Shown here: piece by piece, positions 25,621 through 37,789 of the stretch
Layout of the letters: every line of letters starts with the position of its first letter
How positions within the stretch are numbered: position 1 is the stretch's first letter
Source of the DNA: Cricetomys ansorgei
Lineage: Eukaryota > Chordata > Mammalia > Rodentia > Nesomyidae
Reading direction: 5' to 3'
Assembly (NCBI GenBank): GCA_026225945.1
Contig: JAMJFZ010000199.1
Location: 71,864,001 to 71,928,000 of the forward strand
DNA: 64,000 bases
The notes under the pieces: generated by a model
What the model was told of the DNA's origin: nothing
The model's database searches: none
Seen by the model: only the letters and a program-made list of their open reading frames with translations
Program-made: the position numbers and the translations under genes

Positions 25621-26581
25621 CTTAGCTTCAGCCATCGGGGGCTCTCCCCACATCCGAGGGCATCCAACACCTTTCCACCGTGCTTCTGGTACTGCGTAGA
25701 AGTCCCTCGTTCTCAGAGGTCCACTGTGCTTCCTATTAAGTCGGGTGGGCCTTTCCGGTCTTGGAACTTGCCTATCTTTGGGGGTGTTGTGTGCAGGGGT
25801 AAAAGGATGGGGAGGCAGGATGTGCAGGTACAGACAGAGGGTCAGCCTGGAGGCCCACTCCGGTATTGTGGGAGTGGAACCCGTCTATGGGCATGGTTCT
25901 GCTATGATAGCTTCAGCAGATTGGGGAAGTGGGGGGTGCAGGATCTGGCTATCCAGACCTGGATTCCTCTGGTCATCCCCCTCCCCGTGCCCTGCCTAGC
26001 CCATGGCCTGTGGTGCCAGGACTGCACCCTGGCCAATTCCAGCCATTGCGCCCCGAAGCAGTGCCCGCCGACCGACACCGTTTGTGCCAGCGTGCGGATC
26101 ACCGACCCCAGCAGCAGTAAGTCTGGACCTGGCTAGGGGGCGGGGCTACTGAAAGCTAGATCTGGGGAGAGGTGAGAGGTGTCCCCTTGCTTGAGACAAG
26201 AGCATTAGTATCAGGCGAGACAACACTGGCTTGTTCCTCCCTGGCTCCAAGTCCCAAACTGATCTGGACGGTCCTGGGTGCTGGGGGAAGGGACTGAGCT
26301 CAGGTGGAGGGGGATCTTTGCCCCATGCCTCCTTCTTTCTCCCAGGCAGGAAGGACCATTCTGTGAACAAGATGTGTGCTTCCTCCTGCGACTTCGTTAA
26401 GCGGCACTTTTTCTCAGACTATCTGATGGGGTTCATTAACTCTGGGATCTTAAAAGTCGACGTGGACTGCTGCGAGAAAGATTTGTGCAACGGGGTATCA
26501 GCCACTGGGCACAGCCCCTGGGCCCTGGCTGGAGGGCTCCTGCTCAGCCTGGGGCCTGTTCTCCTCTGGGCTGGGCTCTAA
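25499..26581 (+). CDS. Ly6h: Ly6h, lymphocyte antigen 6 family member H (3 coding exons)
   Basis: The coding exons are 25499-25565, 26000-26116 and 26346-26581, joined in phase 1 (G|CC gives Ala; A|GC gives Ser), for 139 residues. The order is: signal peptide (about residues 1-24), LU domain, and a C-terminal hydrophobic GPI-attachment tail (ALAGGLLLSLGPVLLWAGL). Ten cysteines follow the Ly6 pattern: C-x2-C-x7-C-x4-C-x6-C in the middle exon, and C, C, CC and C in the last (DCCEKDLCN). N-S-S is a glycosylation sequon. The segment KMCASSCDFVKRHFFSDYL is as I remember it in human LY6H, and the length is within a residue of the human protein. Known family biology: LY6H is a GPI-anchored brain protein that binds nicotinic acetylcholine receptors and lowers their surface level or current. 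The start at 25499 follows the human N-terminus (MLPAAMK); the ATG at 25514 would make a protein 5 residues shorter. The transcript begins in a CpG island, and Ly6l lies convergent about 33 kb away. Confidence 0.97.
26000..26116 (+). CDS. Ly6h: Ly6h central coding exon (N-terminal half of LU domain)
   Basis: This exon is 117 nt, phase 1 at both ends, with acceptor AG at 25998-25999 and donor GTAAGT at 26117. It codes for the mature N-terminus (HGLWCQDC) and five of the ten cysteines, including the sequon N-S-S in ANSSHC. Relative to the human sequence as I remember it, loop 1 is one residue shorter (TLANSS against TLTTNSS). Confidence 0.95.
26346..26581 (+). CDS. Ly6h: Ly6h last coding exon (C-terminal LU half and GPI signal)
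   Basis: The acceptor is a pyrimidine tract ending in CCCAG at 26345; A|GC restores Ser and the frame continues R-K-D-H-S-V-N-K. The exon holds the last five cysteines, ending in DCCEKDLCN, then a short spacer and the hydrophobic tail expected to be replaced by a GPI anchor near the Asn/Gly after the last cysteine. The stop is TAA at 26579-26581. Confidence 0.95.
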
Positions 26582-26940
26582 GGCCCCCCACTCCCTCCCG
26601 CAGGGCTTTGGAGCTTGTCCCAGAGCCTGTTGCTCCCCCTCCCCAGCCTGGTCTGGCTAGGGCTGGGACAGCAAGGGCTTGGCATCAAGGTCTGTGGCTC
26701 TCAACCTCCCTAGATGTGAGCCTTCTCCGTTTCTCCACCAGCTCCATATCCCAGGCAGCTGGATATCTCCAGGAGACCAGACATCCTGGCAGGAAGCTGG
26801 GGTTGGGGGGAGGGGGAGGGCAGGGGACTGGGACCCTCCAGGTCCCCAAGGGGAGGGAGGCCAAGCCAGGGACAGCCCAACAGCCTGGCTTGAGGGGCAT
26901 TAACTACAGAGAAATAAAGTCACTTCTGAGTCTGTGCCCG
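26582..26940 (+). other. Ly6h: Ly6h 3'UTR and poly(A) signal
   Basis: After the TAA there are about 330 nt of GC-rich untranslated sequence, then AATAAA at 26913-26918. A G/T-rich stretch follows from about 26,925 (TCTGTGCCCGGGTCTGAG), as expected downstream of a cleavage site. Open frames inside this UTR have no family resemblance. Confidence 0.85.
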
Positions 26941-28599
26941 GGTCTGAGCCTGGGTGTTGGAGGTGGGGTAGGGTCTTGGCAGGGAACAAGGCTATGCCCT
27001 GAGACACCTGGCAGGTGAGGGTGTGGTCAGGGGTTCAGGGTGGTGGGTGTGTATGCTGGGACACCTGGAGATGCCCTGAGTAGGGCTGTTTGGGGCTAGG
27101 AGTTTGGGAGAGGGGACCCTTAAGGAAGGTGGGGTGAGAGTTGAAATGGACAGGATTACAATGTGGGGCTTCGAGGGAGGTATGAAAACTTTGAGATCTC
27201 ACCGTGGGTGTAAGAGGTGCTCCTAGATGCATTCCACATGGCCAGCCTGCATATGTGCACCCATCCCCAGTGCCCACAGACCAGTGTCTACACCTGTACT
27301 CACAATCACATGTTCACACAGGTGCCTGCACACACAGGCACTGAAATGTCCTAACCAGTGTCCACATCACCCTCACATGGTATGTCCAGGTGCATAGTCA
27401 CATTCTCCCTGGGGTGTACATTTGCCCAGCTGCAGACACTGGTGTGCCTGTTCAGCTTTCACTTGCTTCTACATGCTCTGAAATCCAGGTGCTTGGATTT
27501 GGGTGGGTGAAGGCTCTGGGTCTGCTTAAGGAGGAAGTGGAGCCCTCTCTTCCTGGGCTCTGCCCTTTCCCTTGGTATCTGCACCCTCTGCCCAACTCTG
27601 GGTTGGGGTCCAGCATGGGTGGAGTCCTGAGGCTGGAAGATGCTGATCCCCATGCAAGGTGGCAAAGGTGGGAGAGATGGGGAAGACTTGTAAGGCAGAT
27701 GAACTGTCCTGGTCCTTCCACCCCTGCTGCCAGTCTTCAGTTTCATCCCTGAGTCCAGCCCTGCCTCCTGCTGCTTGCCGGATTCTCTGCAGATGGCTTG
27801 TGTAGCCAGGCTCACCCTGTGACACTCAGTGGATACCCCAGGCATTCTCTGGGGCCCGAATTTTGGCCAGTGTTCTCCCATGCCACCTGTGGCTGACCCA
27901 AACCCATGGTCACTACTGAGTCCTGGAAAAGATACTAGTTCTTGTAGGGTCTAGCCTTGACATTGCTCCTGGGTACTGTGCATGGATGATGGGTGAAGGT
28001 GGGTGACTGGGATCGGGGGCTTCCTGTCTTCACTAGTTGCTGATGTCCACAGTCTGCTGTGGATACAGCCAAGGACTTGTTCCTAGAAGATTGGCTCATT
28101 TCATGTTTGAACTTTGCAGGGATGGGCCTTCTAGTAAGCTATGCTACCCTTGCTTGTGCCTGCTGCCTGGGGAACCTGGAGCACAACTGGTGCAGGGGAA
28201 GGATATATATGGAGATAGCAGGAAGGCTGCAAGTGGTGGATGACTGGGAGAAATCCTTGGAGCCTTGGAAGGCCAAGCTGCCAGCTGGAGTTAAGCTTTG
28301 AGCCCACATCCATTCGGGCAGATCTTTATGTGACCAATGCATTGTCTGAATGGTACAAACTCTCCTGTTTGTACCTTTAAGGGGCTTCTGAGGGATGGGC
28401 AGCAGGCACAGAGGGTTGGGCCCCCTCAGGACTTTGAGCTGCCAATGTCCTCATCACAAGGAGAGTTCCAGTGGACAGCTTTGGTGTGATGTTGGGGTGC
28501 CTTCCACAGTGGTGACAGGTACAGGCTCTCTGGGCAGGGCTGAGTGTTCCTGTGTCCCTTTACTTTTTTCATTTATTACATTTAGGTTTTATTTGTTGG
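26941..28599. other. Downstream flank of Ly6h, no gene recognised
   Basis: GC-moderate sequence with no SINE and no gene that I can identify. Confidence 0.5.
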
Positions 28600-28750
28600 G
28601 TTGTGAATTGTGCCATGGCACACATGTGAAGGACAGAGGACAACTTGGAATTGTCGGTTCTCTTTCTTCTCATCACGTGGGTTCTGGGGATGAAACTCAG
28701 CATCAGGGTTGGTTGCAAGCACCTTTATAGCCTGAGCCATCTCATCTCTC
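28600..28750 (-). mobile_element. B3-type SINE
   Basis: GAGGACAACTTGGAATTGTCGG, GTGGGTTCTGGGGATGAAACTC and CTGAGCCATCTCATCTC are typical of reversed B3/B2 elements. Confidence 0.7.
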
Positions 28751-30186
28751 CTCCTGGCCTTTTATGCTAAGAAGCTCCTTAGCAACCTCCTTCTCAGAAG
28801 TTACAAGTTACCTGTGACTTTCAAGCTCTGATGTGTCCTGGGTATGGAAGGCTCTGGTTTATTTAGCCATTCTTTAGTAGGGAATGGTGGCTGTTTTCAG
28901 ATTTCTGTCACTGGCTTTGGAGAGTCTGTCCTTGTTCCCATCCATATGAAGGGTTGGTTTTGAGGAATGGCAGGCAGGCAGAGAGGAAATCTTAATAGGA
29001 ACTATGTCCTCTCACAAGGCTGTGAGTCTGTCCTGCCAAGCCATTATGTTCTTTCTGGCCGTGTACTGTCAGAGGTTTCTGTCCATCCGATGGATAAAGT
29101 ATAGAGCCCTGCTGACATTCGCCTGACAATGTGTCGGCTACAGAATGTCCTCAAGGTTCAATAGTTACAGTATCCCTTGTGGAGCTCCTGGTGTCTTTCT
29201 GCTGACCTCCCACGCTGGCCTTGGCCTCTTCCTGGCACACGTGACTCTTTGTAGTCTGGCAGTTTAGTGGTTACTTCTTTTTTGCTGTGTGGTACACCGT
29301 GTGTGCTCTGTGCCTGGAAATGTTGAGGTCTATCTAATTCTTGTACAGTCTGGGGTTTCATGCCTCAGAACCTCCGTTGTCTTCCTGTGAACCCACACTG
29401 TATGTTCTTGAATGTTGACAGGTTTGGTGGCTACACACAGACATCCATCCGTCTGAACTTCGTTGTGGCAGGAGGGGGTGGGAGGGCTCTTCCAAGTGGC
29501 CACTGTCTTTCAGTGTCACTTATGAGGCAGCCTGATTTCCACATTGATTTAAAACATGACCCTTTCAGCATGATGCATTCCCACCTAGACAGGATGCTCA
29601 AGATCTGCCACCATGTAGGCTCTGTCACTCGCCCTTACTATGCCTTTTTGATTTGGGGAAGGTCTTCAGTGGCTGCTGAGATGAGTGGCTCCTGTGACTC
29701 CTCTGCCCCTGATTCAGATACAGGTGAAGTCTCCCATATCCGGAGCCTCTTCTGTTAGAATCTGCTTAGAGTTTGCTCTTTGGAGTTTGAAACTGGGGCG
29801 CAGGTGCATTCTTTCCCACTGAGATACATCAGGGACCCTGCACAACATCACTGTAGTAGCATGTAGCTCTTCACAGGAGCCACTTACCTCCCCCGTGTGT
29901 AGTCCTTAATTTCTGTGGTAGTATAATGGGGCTTCTCTTTCCTTCTAGATCCACTTAGTCATATTTGTATGGGAAGCTGATGTTTTTGGCTTTGCAGGTG
30001 GTTTGTTTTTTCATAAGTGGCCCACTCCGTATCCACATTAGCAATCCAGTGAGGGCCACTGGCTGGGCAGGAGTGAGGCCCGTGTCCCCTTTGTGTTTCC
30101 AGAAGCTTAAATTCCCTTTGCCTCTTTGAGAGGGGAACAGACACCCCTAGGAAGTGCTTGGATATTTCAAAATAGGGAGCAGGTAG

Positions 30187-30222
<36 letters not shown>
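30187..30222. repeat. GT microsatellite
   Basis: About 18 GT units. Confidence 0.95.
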
Positions 30223-30227
<5 letters not shown>

Positions 30228-30639
30228 TCATGCATGCACTCCAGGGTCCCAGACCTGAGGGTGGTGGTAGTGTGATGGTGGGCCTCAGGAGGGACAGGTT
30301 AGGGGATTCAACACATACAAGGATGAAGATTGCCTGGGCAGCAGGCTTTGTGTATTGGTGATGACCATTGGGTTGACACAAGTTTCTACAGATACCTAAA
30401 TGACTGATGCAGTGGCCTGCTTTCCCCACCCTCCATTTGGCACCATGCAGGGAAGACATTATGAATTGCATTGGATAATATGCAACATGCATTGGATAAG
30501 ACAAGCTTAGGCTGCCTTGGTGAATAGAAGGGTCTAGAAATAAAACGGCAGGGATCCTTCTGACATGCTCCTCATCTAGCTGAGTGGTGTCCCTGCACAC
30601 ACACTTCTCCACTCCAGTGCACATCTCAGAATCTGCCCG

Positions 30640-30850
30640 ATGACTCAGGACGATTCAACAAAGTTGAATCAGACTTCGCTGGTGAGGTGAAGATGGCGTC
30701 TGGCAGAGGAACGTGCACCGGCTGCAGGGCCCTAACCCTGGGGTGACAGCTCTGAGTCACCTCTCTCAAAGTCAAACCTGCTCACAGCCGCTGAGCTGTG
30801 AGCTGTGCAAGGGGCTGCGGGGCTGCATGGTGGGAGGTGTAGTTTCTAAA
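30640..30850. promoter_or_regulatory. Candidate orphan regulatory element (YY1, ZNF143-like and AP-1 motifs)
   Basis: TGACTCAG (AP-1) lies at about 30,641. AAGATGGCGTC (YY1) is at 30690-30700. On the minus strand of 30825-30843, ACTACACCTCCCACCATGC fits the long ZNF143/SBS motif. These are promoter-type motifs in an otherwise gene-free stretch about 4 kb downstream of Ly6h. No linked gene is visible. Confidence 0.35.
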
Positions 30851-31811
30851 TCCTGCAGTGGGAAGGTGGGGTCCACAGCACAAAGCTGGCCAGATACGCA
30901 GAAGGGTTGGCACCATTGAGATGATACAGACCACACTTCGACTAGAGGAAAAGGAAGGCGACTCCTCGTTTCTAAATTTACCACACTGGCCTCGTGAAGG
31001 CATAAAACCACATGTCTGCGAATGAAGACATCTAGTCTCAGTTCCAGTTTTTCTATTCCGTGTTCAGCTTCTGCGTTCATGGCACGGACTCTTTGCAGAG
31101 TGTGTGGCTGAGAGCAGCCCAGGGTCTCTTCCCAGAAGGTCTTTCTGCTATCTCAGGAGCTGTGATGCTGGCCTTGAGGAACAGGCTCTACTCACCTTAG
31201 ACTATTTATTCATATTTCAATTAGATTTTTAAAATCAAGAATGGCTGATGAATAAAAATGGAAAGCTCTTTCCCATCTGTTGACACAACCGTGTGTGTCC
31301 CTGGTTTAATGAGCAGATAACACAGTGAACTCCATTGCAGGTTTCCCGAAGCCAAACCACTCTGGTCCTGGTGACATAGTTCTAAACACTGCCACATTTA
31401 AACAGGCAGTGTTTGGTCAGTATGTTTGTGTCACAGATTTACCCATGGTTCAATGACATCTTCATCAGAGGCAAGTTTAACCCTGGCTGCTATGCAGGAC
31501 CACAAGTGTCCCCAGCCTCCCATGCTCTGGAGGATTCTGGCTGCTTGGAAGTCAGCGGAGCCCTTCAACCCCATGGGCATCTGTCTGTCAGCATCAGTGG
31601 GGTAAACTGTGCTTTCCCTGTGGGTGCAGGGGCCCCTGCTCATGGCACTGAGTACAAAGTCATCTCCTCTTGAACCTGATGTGCTCAGTTCATATTATTG
31701 CTCTGACTTCATACAGGAAGTTTGGGTTTGAGAGGAATGGATATCGTGGATAAAATGGGCACTTATCTTAGCACATAGTATCAATGCTCAGCCTCTCTTA
31801 AAGGCAGAAGT

Positions 31812-32036
31812 GTGAGGCTAGACAGATGGGTCTGCTGTTAGGGGCACCTGTTGCAAAGAACCTGGGTTCAGTTTCCTGCATTCACATGGTGGCTCGCATC
31901 CATCCGTAGCTTCAGTTCCAGGGGATCCAGTTTCCTCTTCCGACCTCTGTGGGTACCAGGCTCACGTGTGATCCACGTACATACATGCAGGCAAGACATG
32001 AACATACATAAAATAAACCTTAAGAAAACAGAAAGG
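31812..32036 (+). mobile_element. B2 SINE with AAAT and GGAA tail repeats
   Basis: GAGGCTAGACAGATGGGTC, GAACCTGGGTTCAGTTTCCTG and TTCAGTTCCAGGGGATCCAG. The A-rich tail runs into (AAAT)n at 32,037-32,064 and (GGAA)n at 32,085-32,120. Confidence 0.8.
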
Positions 32037-33054
32037 AATAAATAAATAAATAAATAAATAAATAGGGAGGGGGTAGGAGAGAGGGAAGGAAGGAAGGAAG
32101 GAAGGAAGGAAGGAAGGAAGGGTGGGTTGGTTGAGGTGGGAGTCTTCACTGATTTCCAGGAAATGCCGACTGCTCCCATGAGGTTTCTCCTCCCCACTCC
32201 TTGCTATCTGAGCCTCTCTGAATGTTGTATCCTCACAACCTGGCCCTCAGGTGTGAGGTGGAACATCCTGGTTAAGTGTGGTTGTGCACATGGAATTGGA
32301 GCCGAATCTGGCCTCTGGCTCTGCTCCTGTTCCAAGCTGGCAGAATGCTGGTCCAGGATCTGGGGCTGGAAGTAGCAGAAACTGTGGACTCGGGGAGGTT
32401 TTTGCCCTTTTCCTACTCAGTTCCCTCCAGGACTACAACATTCATATTCCATACTAAACAGGGTGGGGGAGCATCAGAAGAGATGGAAAGAGCAGGCCAA
32501 ATGTGCTGTTTATTAACTTGCTTTATTACTTGTTGGGTTCTGAGTGCTAGGCTGTAGGGTCTGGGATGGAGCAGTAGTCAAGAGAGAAGGGACGGGTACT
32601 CCCATGAGGTCTTTTGTGCATGAGTGCGTGCATCTAGGATGTATGGGAGGCCGGGGTGTATGGGTATTTATTTTCCGCAGAAATTCCTGAGTGAGAGGCG
32701 CACCTATGCTACAGATTCTACAAGGCACAAACTCTGAACTTAGTGATTATGGAGAGTTAAAATGTTGCAGACCAGAGCCAAATTATCTTGGGCTATTTTT
32801 ATTTCCTTTAAACGCCACTCATTGCTCATCCCTATGTCTAACCTTACAGCTTTGTGACTACACTAAAAAGCAAAACCACCAACCTTTAAAATGCATTCTT
32901 ATCAAACTGCTAGCTTTTATCAATCCCCAAACTCAGACTGTCACCAGATAGCATCCAAGACCTCAACAGAGACCTCCGCACTTTGCCTTGCTATTGTGTG
33001 CCTACCCATTGTTTCCAACTGTGGCTCCAGCTGTGTTTCCCTCTTTTCATGTGT

Positions 33055-33370
33055 CTGTGGTGTGTGTGCATGTGAGTACGCATGGTTACATGCATATGGA
33101 TACATGTGCATGTGGGTGTGCATGTGCATATGTGTGCATGCCTGTGGAGGCCCAAGGCTGATGGTCAAAGTATTTCTTGATCACCCTCTACCTCATTCAC
33201 AGAGGTAAGGTCTCTTGCTGAGCCTCAAAGCTCACTATATGGCTAGTCTATCTAGGCAGCTTGCCCTGGGATCCGTTTCTGCCTTCACGGCACTGGAATT
33301 ACAGGTGGGCTGACACACACCAGATGTTTGCATGAGTTCTGGGCATTCAAACTACAATTCTCACGACTAC
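33055..33370 (-). mobile_element. Diverged B3/B4-type SINE with TG/CATG-rich head
   Basis: A CATGTGCATATG-rich stretch, then GGCAGCTTGCCCTGGGATCC and CACTGGAATTACAGGTGGGC. Boundaries are uncertain. Confidence 0.5.
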
Positions 33371-33417
33371 GGCTTGAGTGACAAGCACTGTAGTAGAATG
33401 CTACTGTGCCAGATTCC

Positions 33418-33482
33418 TAACTGGTAATTGAGTCCTAACTGGCAACTGAGTCCTAACTGGTAACTGAGTCCTAACTGTTTCA
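33418..33482. repeat. Short tandem repeat of about 19 bp
   Basis: CCTAACTGGTAATTGAGT recurs about 3.5 times with small changes. A CCAACTG triplet repeat lies at about 33,690-33,715. Confidence 0.8.
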
Positions 33483-33489
33483 GATTCCC

Positions 33490-34250
33490 ACGTGCTTTTA
33501 CTCTCTAGCTCAGGAAAGATAGAAAGAAAGAAATCTTCACCGCTCTTGCAGGTGGTCTTGAAAGAGAGGAAGAGAGAAAGAAAAAGAAATGTTCACTGCC
33601 CCTTTTGGCTGTCCTTAGCTTGGATAACAGGAGCTTCAGAGAGAACTAGTATCTGTCCTAGAGCACTGGACTAGCATCTCACAAACCAACCCACCAACTG
33701 CCAACTGCCAACTGCCCCCACCTCTCCTTTGTATTCTAAGCAGGGGTTCCCAGAAGTCCAAGTGGCATCCAATCATAAGGAAGGCTACACAGGACAAAAA
33801 ACTTCTTCAAAGTGTCCTGTTACAAAGCACTCTAACCCCTGACCCACCACCCCAGGCCCTTGACCAATATGTTTAAAAGTATTGTGATTTATAGCTTTCT
33901 TTGTTCTGTTACTATAAAAACGTCATGAGACTGTTACCAGGTTGGAACATGGAGCTTGGGGAAACCTGAATCCACGTTCCTGGACCATGGTTATTCATAT
34001 ATTTGGCTCCAGGATGAACTATCATTTATTCCCTTTAAGATGAGAGCTTTGTTTTTACATTGACCGTTATGGTACTCAGACTCAGTCAGGGCCCCAAGAC
34101 CAATCCACTCCAGCCAAACATTCTCCTGGATCTGCATGTTCTGCTAGTTCTCTCTGCAGCTCCTGTTATCCAGGCTAAGGTACCAGCATGGGGCTTTATA
34201 TCCACCACCCAGCATGGTCTCTTCAGATGAATGCTGGTGAGTTCTTTCTG
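33490..34250 (+). mobile_element. Unclassified LTR-like repeat
   Basis: 33,520-33,620 (GATAGAAAGAAAGAAATCTTCACC, then TTTTGGCTGTCCTTAGCTTGG) recurs at 52,855-52,970 (GATAGAAATCTTCACCGATT, TTTTTAGGCTGTCCCAAGCTTG), so it is dispersed. Downstream there is a TATA-like ACTATAAAAACG at about 33,912. I cannot name the family. Confidence 0.45.
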
Positions 34251-36525
34251 GGGCTCTGACCTCCATTCGTCTGGGGGAAGGTCAATGTACTGTTTATTGT
34301 AATCTGGCTGTTAGGATCTTGTTTGTTGGATACGTTTTGGGTTTTGCTTTCAAAGCATTTGTTTCAAGGTGTCCATTTCGTCTGTTTGCTCTCAGGGGTA
34401 TTTTGGCTTCCCACTATTTGGCTCATTTTTGTTGGTTTCAGACTTCTGAAAGCATTTGGGTTTGTTAATTTGCTAGCAGTCAGCCTTGTCTCTGGCTACT
34501 CCTCCAATATTTAATTTAAAGAAGAGGGAACCTTTGGAGAAAGAACATTATTTGGTACTCCAGCTGGGTTTTATGCTTGATAACTGCTAATTCAAATTGC
34601 TCTGGTTTTAAAAGAAGAAGAAGAAGGGAATCTAACTAAAGATGACTTGACTTTGTGCCTCCCTCTGTGGGGAGCGTTTAATTCCTCTAAACTGGTGTGT
34701 GCACGCAAAATGAGATGTCTTAGGTAATAGGGTTATAGATCACAAACGGGCAGCTTGCTTTAGCTAGATTTTAAACACATATAAAGAAAAAAAATGAGAA
34801 AACTGGTAATTCACAAATTAGTAATAAGTGTTCTAAGTTAAAAGATGTTGAAAAAAATAGAAAATTAAGGAAAAAATTTTAGAGATTGTGTCAGAACAAA
34901 AGGTAAATTTTGGAAACTCTGTTTTCAGCCCTGCTGCTCGCCCACCTTTATCTCCTTTATCTCTAAGCAGAACATTTAGTGCCAAAGGAAGTGACCATGT
35001 GGGCTTTTTAAGGATAAAAGCTAGAAGGGAAGGAGATCCCATACTAGATGAAAAATCCCCATTTGTGACGATAACCATGTCTGCGGATTAACTTGTAAAC
35101 AGGGAGGTGGTTATTCAGTTCTGCGTAACGCGCTTCACCTTTGGCCTTTTCCCTCGTGCAAGGCCTTCCTTACAGCTTCCTTAGGACCATGAAGATGTAA
35201 GCTTCCTTCTTTGTTTCACTAAGAAGCACACTTCTTAGTTATTTTCGTTAGTTGTATTTTCGTGTATTTTTGTTTGTTTGTTTTAGTTCTTAAAATTGGT
35301 CATTAATGAAATTAAGTTAATTAATTTAAGAACTTTAAGCAATGTTCTACAATGTAGCCCTGGCTGTCCCAGAACTTACTATGTAGACCAGGCTGGTCTC
35401 AGATTCACAGAGATCTGCCTATCTCTGCCTCTCCAGTGGCAGGGTTAACGGCATGCTCTACCATGCCCAGCTGCAGTGAAAAACTGTATATTATTATTAT
35501 TATTTTTATTACTATTATTATTATTTTATTATTAGTAGTAATACCATTACTTTGGAGAGGCTCAGAGTAACAGCGTTTCATACAAATGGGCGCTATCTGG
35601 GCTAGTTTTAATCCAGAGTATTGGTCTAGCTATACTACTGAGTGTGTCAAAGAGAGTGAGAATTCGAACTTTATACTGAAGTCAGTGGTGTTCTCTATGG
35701 CTGTTGTCTGGACGGGAAGGGTGGCATTGGTAGCAATCGAATCCAACGGATTAGCCAGGAAAGGGACGCACCCTTTGGTCAAGGTTGTGGAGACTCAGAC
35801 CCAGCAATCTGTGAAGCTAGAATTCTTTCATTTATTTGATTCTTGGATGGCTTTTTGAGTGGCTTTATGGTAGGGGTGGAGCAGGTTAGGGTAACAAAGG
35901 AGGATGAATTCCAGGAGACCTTGTAAAAGAAAAGGGTCAAGCCAGAGGGTGGGCACAGTGAGAGTGTCTGTCTGAGCAGATAAAATGATTCCACCAGGCG
36001 GCAAATATACACCAGTCCTCTGGAGGGGAGCGAGAAACCCAAACAAAGGGTGTTTGAGACTACCGGACTCAATAATAGCAAGCAATTTCTAAACATGAGT
36101 GAGTCCCCAGAGCTGTAATCTTGGAACTTTCCCTGTATGAGGCAAAGCAAGAGCAGGTTTGTTTGTTTGTTTTTGGTTTCTTTGTTTTTTTGAGGGTTTC
36201 AAATCTAACTCCCAGGTTTGGACAATGGAGACGGGGAGACAGGAGCTGTCACAGAGACTTACATTCAGAGGAATTCTGCAATCTGATGAGGATTTTCTTT
36301 TCTTGACTAGCAGGAAAGACGATTCTCCCTGGTAAGGAAAGTCAGAGTCCTTCTTTGACAGCTCCATCTTTGCTGTGTCTTCCTGTTCTATTAAGCCGTG
36401 CTTAGGAATGACTAGGGGATGAAGAGCCAGGGCCTCTGGGGCTGGAAGCAAAGGAGCAGTTTCTTATCTGCCCCATTGTTCCCCAGCACTGCTAACACTT
36501 GGGTTTGGGTCAGGAGTTTGGTAGT
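34251..36525. other. AT-rich intergenic region
   Basis: Long AT-rich DNA with a B1 and an ATT tract. Open frames at 34,888-35,091 (plus) and 35,586-35,858 (plus) are short and unrecognised; 34,833-35,078 (minus) overlaps the first. Confidence 0.5.
35340..35480 (-). mobile_element. B1 SINE
   Basis: ATGTAGCCCTGGCTGTCCCAG, GACCAGGCTGGTCTCAGATTC and CTACCATGCCCAGCTG. An ATT microsatellite follows at 35,490-35,535. Confidence 0.8.
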
Positions 36526-36842
36526 TGTTGTGATTTGAGTGTGAAGTGTCCCCCATTGGCCCCTGTGTCTGAGCACTTGGTCCCAGCAGATGGTGCTATC
36601 TTGGGAGGTTGTGGGAGGCGGAGCCTTGGTGGAGCGAGTGGGTCACTGGAGGAAGGACTTGAGGTTTTATAGCTTAGCCCCCTTTCTTGTCCACTCTCTT
36701 CTTCGAGACCATCAGCCTCACACACTGGCTGCCGAGTATTCCCTGTCACGATGGACTGTATCCCCTCAAGCTGCAAGCCAAAATGAACACTCCTCTCTGA
36801 AGCACGATTTGTCAAGTTAGAATGAAAGAAGGAACTAATACA
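36526..36842 (+). mobile_element. MaLR-type LTR
   Basis: It begins TGTTGTGATTTGAGTGTGAA and includes TGGACTGTATCCCCTCAAGC, GAGCACTTGGTCCCAGCAG and the end GGAACTAATACA, all typical of MT/ORR1 LTRs. Confidence 0.75.
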
Positions 36843-36947
36843 GCAGCCTCTGTTAGCTGTAGAGGAAGAGAAGTGTATTTAGTGGGTGAACCCTGGGTGC
36901 TAAGTGTCCTCTACTTTTCTAGCTTGCTGCCTGTGAGTGCAGGGTGG

Positions 36948-37241
36948 GTGACCAAGGCAATTTATAGAAGAAAGAGTTTACTTTCCTACAGTTCCCCTGG
37001 GAAAGTCCATAACACAGGAGAGGCACGGCAGCAGGCAGATGGAGTAGGAAGTGGAGAGACCCCATCTTTAACCATGAAGACACAAAGTGGAGAGGCTCAA
37101 CACTGGATGTGGGCAGAGCTATGAAATTCTCAAAGCCGCCTTCAGCAAGGCTGCACCGTCTCCCCTAACAGCATCACCTACTGGGGACCAAAAGTTAATT
37201 CCTGAGCTGGTGGAAGACACTTCTCATTCCAGACACCACAG
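36948..37241 (-). mobile_element. MaLR-type LTR, reverse orientation
   Basis: In the plus sense it reads AAGGCAATTTATAGAAGAAAG at one end and ACTGGGGACCAAAAGTTAAT...CATTCCAGACACCACA at the other. This is the reverse complement of the usual MaLR layout. Confidence 0.65.
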
Positions 37242-37519
37242 TGGGGAAGGCGTATCAGGGGTGGGCATAGTGTTCAGTCCTTGACACCTTCCCAGGACGA
37301 GAGAGCTTTGGTAGAAGCAGCCAGGGTGCAGGTGTATTTGGCGTTTAGGGTGAGCTCTTTGTACTCTGGGCTGTGGTTGTCAGTGCTCCACGTTTGGGAA
37401 TTGAGTCGGGAGACTGTTATATCTAAATGAACTTCCTAAAACTTAAGGTCACAGATGTGTAATGGGTCCTATTGTAGAGAGGAGGGTTGTGACATTTAGG
37501 ATATTTATTTTTTTGATTT

Positions 37520-37675
37520 ATTTTGGGTTTTTTTTGAGACAGGGTTCCTCTGTGTAGCCCTGGCTGACCTGGAACTTGCTCTGTAGACCAGGCTGGCCTC
37601 AAACTCACAGAGATCCTCCTGCCTCTGCTTCCTGAGTGCTGGCATTAAAGGCAAGCATCACCACTGCCCAGCTAG
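37520..37675 (-). mobile_element. B1 SINE
   Basis: TTTTTTTGAGACAGGGTTCC, GCTGACCTGGAACTTGCTC and CACCACTGCCCAGCTAGG form a nearly full-length, well preserved reversed B1. Confidence 0.88.
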
Positions 37676-37789
37676 GATATTTTATTTGTGGTAGAAATGT
37701 TTGGATTTCCTAATAAGATCTGGAAATGGGTGAGGTAGGGGCTAGGGAGGTACTGTTAGGCATTATTATTGTCTGCCTGCTGTCCGTAT

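Larger units (their letters stand above)
28751..31811. other. Intergenic, possible old L1/L2 traces
   Basis: About 28,840-28,940 (TTATTTAGCCATTCTTTAG) may be an old LINE remnant. It contains the GT tract and the 30.7-kb motif cluster. No gene is recognised. Confidence 0.4.

Noticed and set aside
24313..25670. Long antisense open frames (up to 282 codons) over the Ly6h CpG island
   Set aside because: High GC suppresses stop codons in all frames. The products are low-complexity Arg/Pro/Gly/Ser and several overlap each other in different frames.
25594..26136. 180-codon plus-strand frame spanning the Ly6h intron and central exon
   Set aside because: It reads through a donor and an acceptor; only its end (from 26,000) is real coding sequence.
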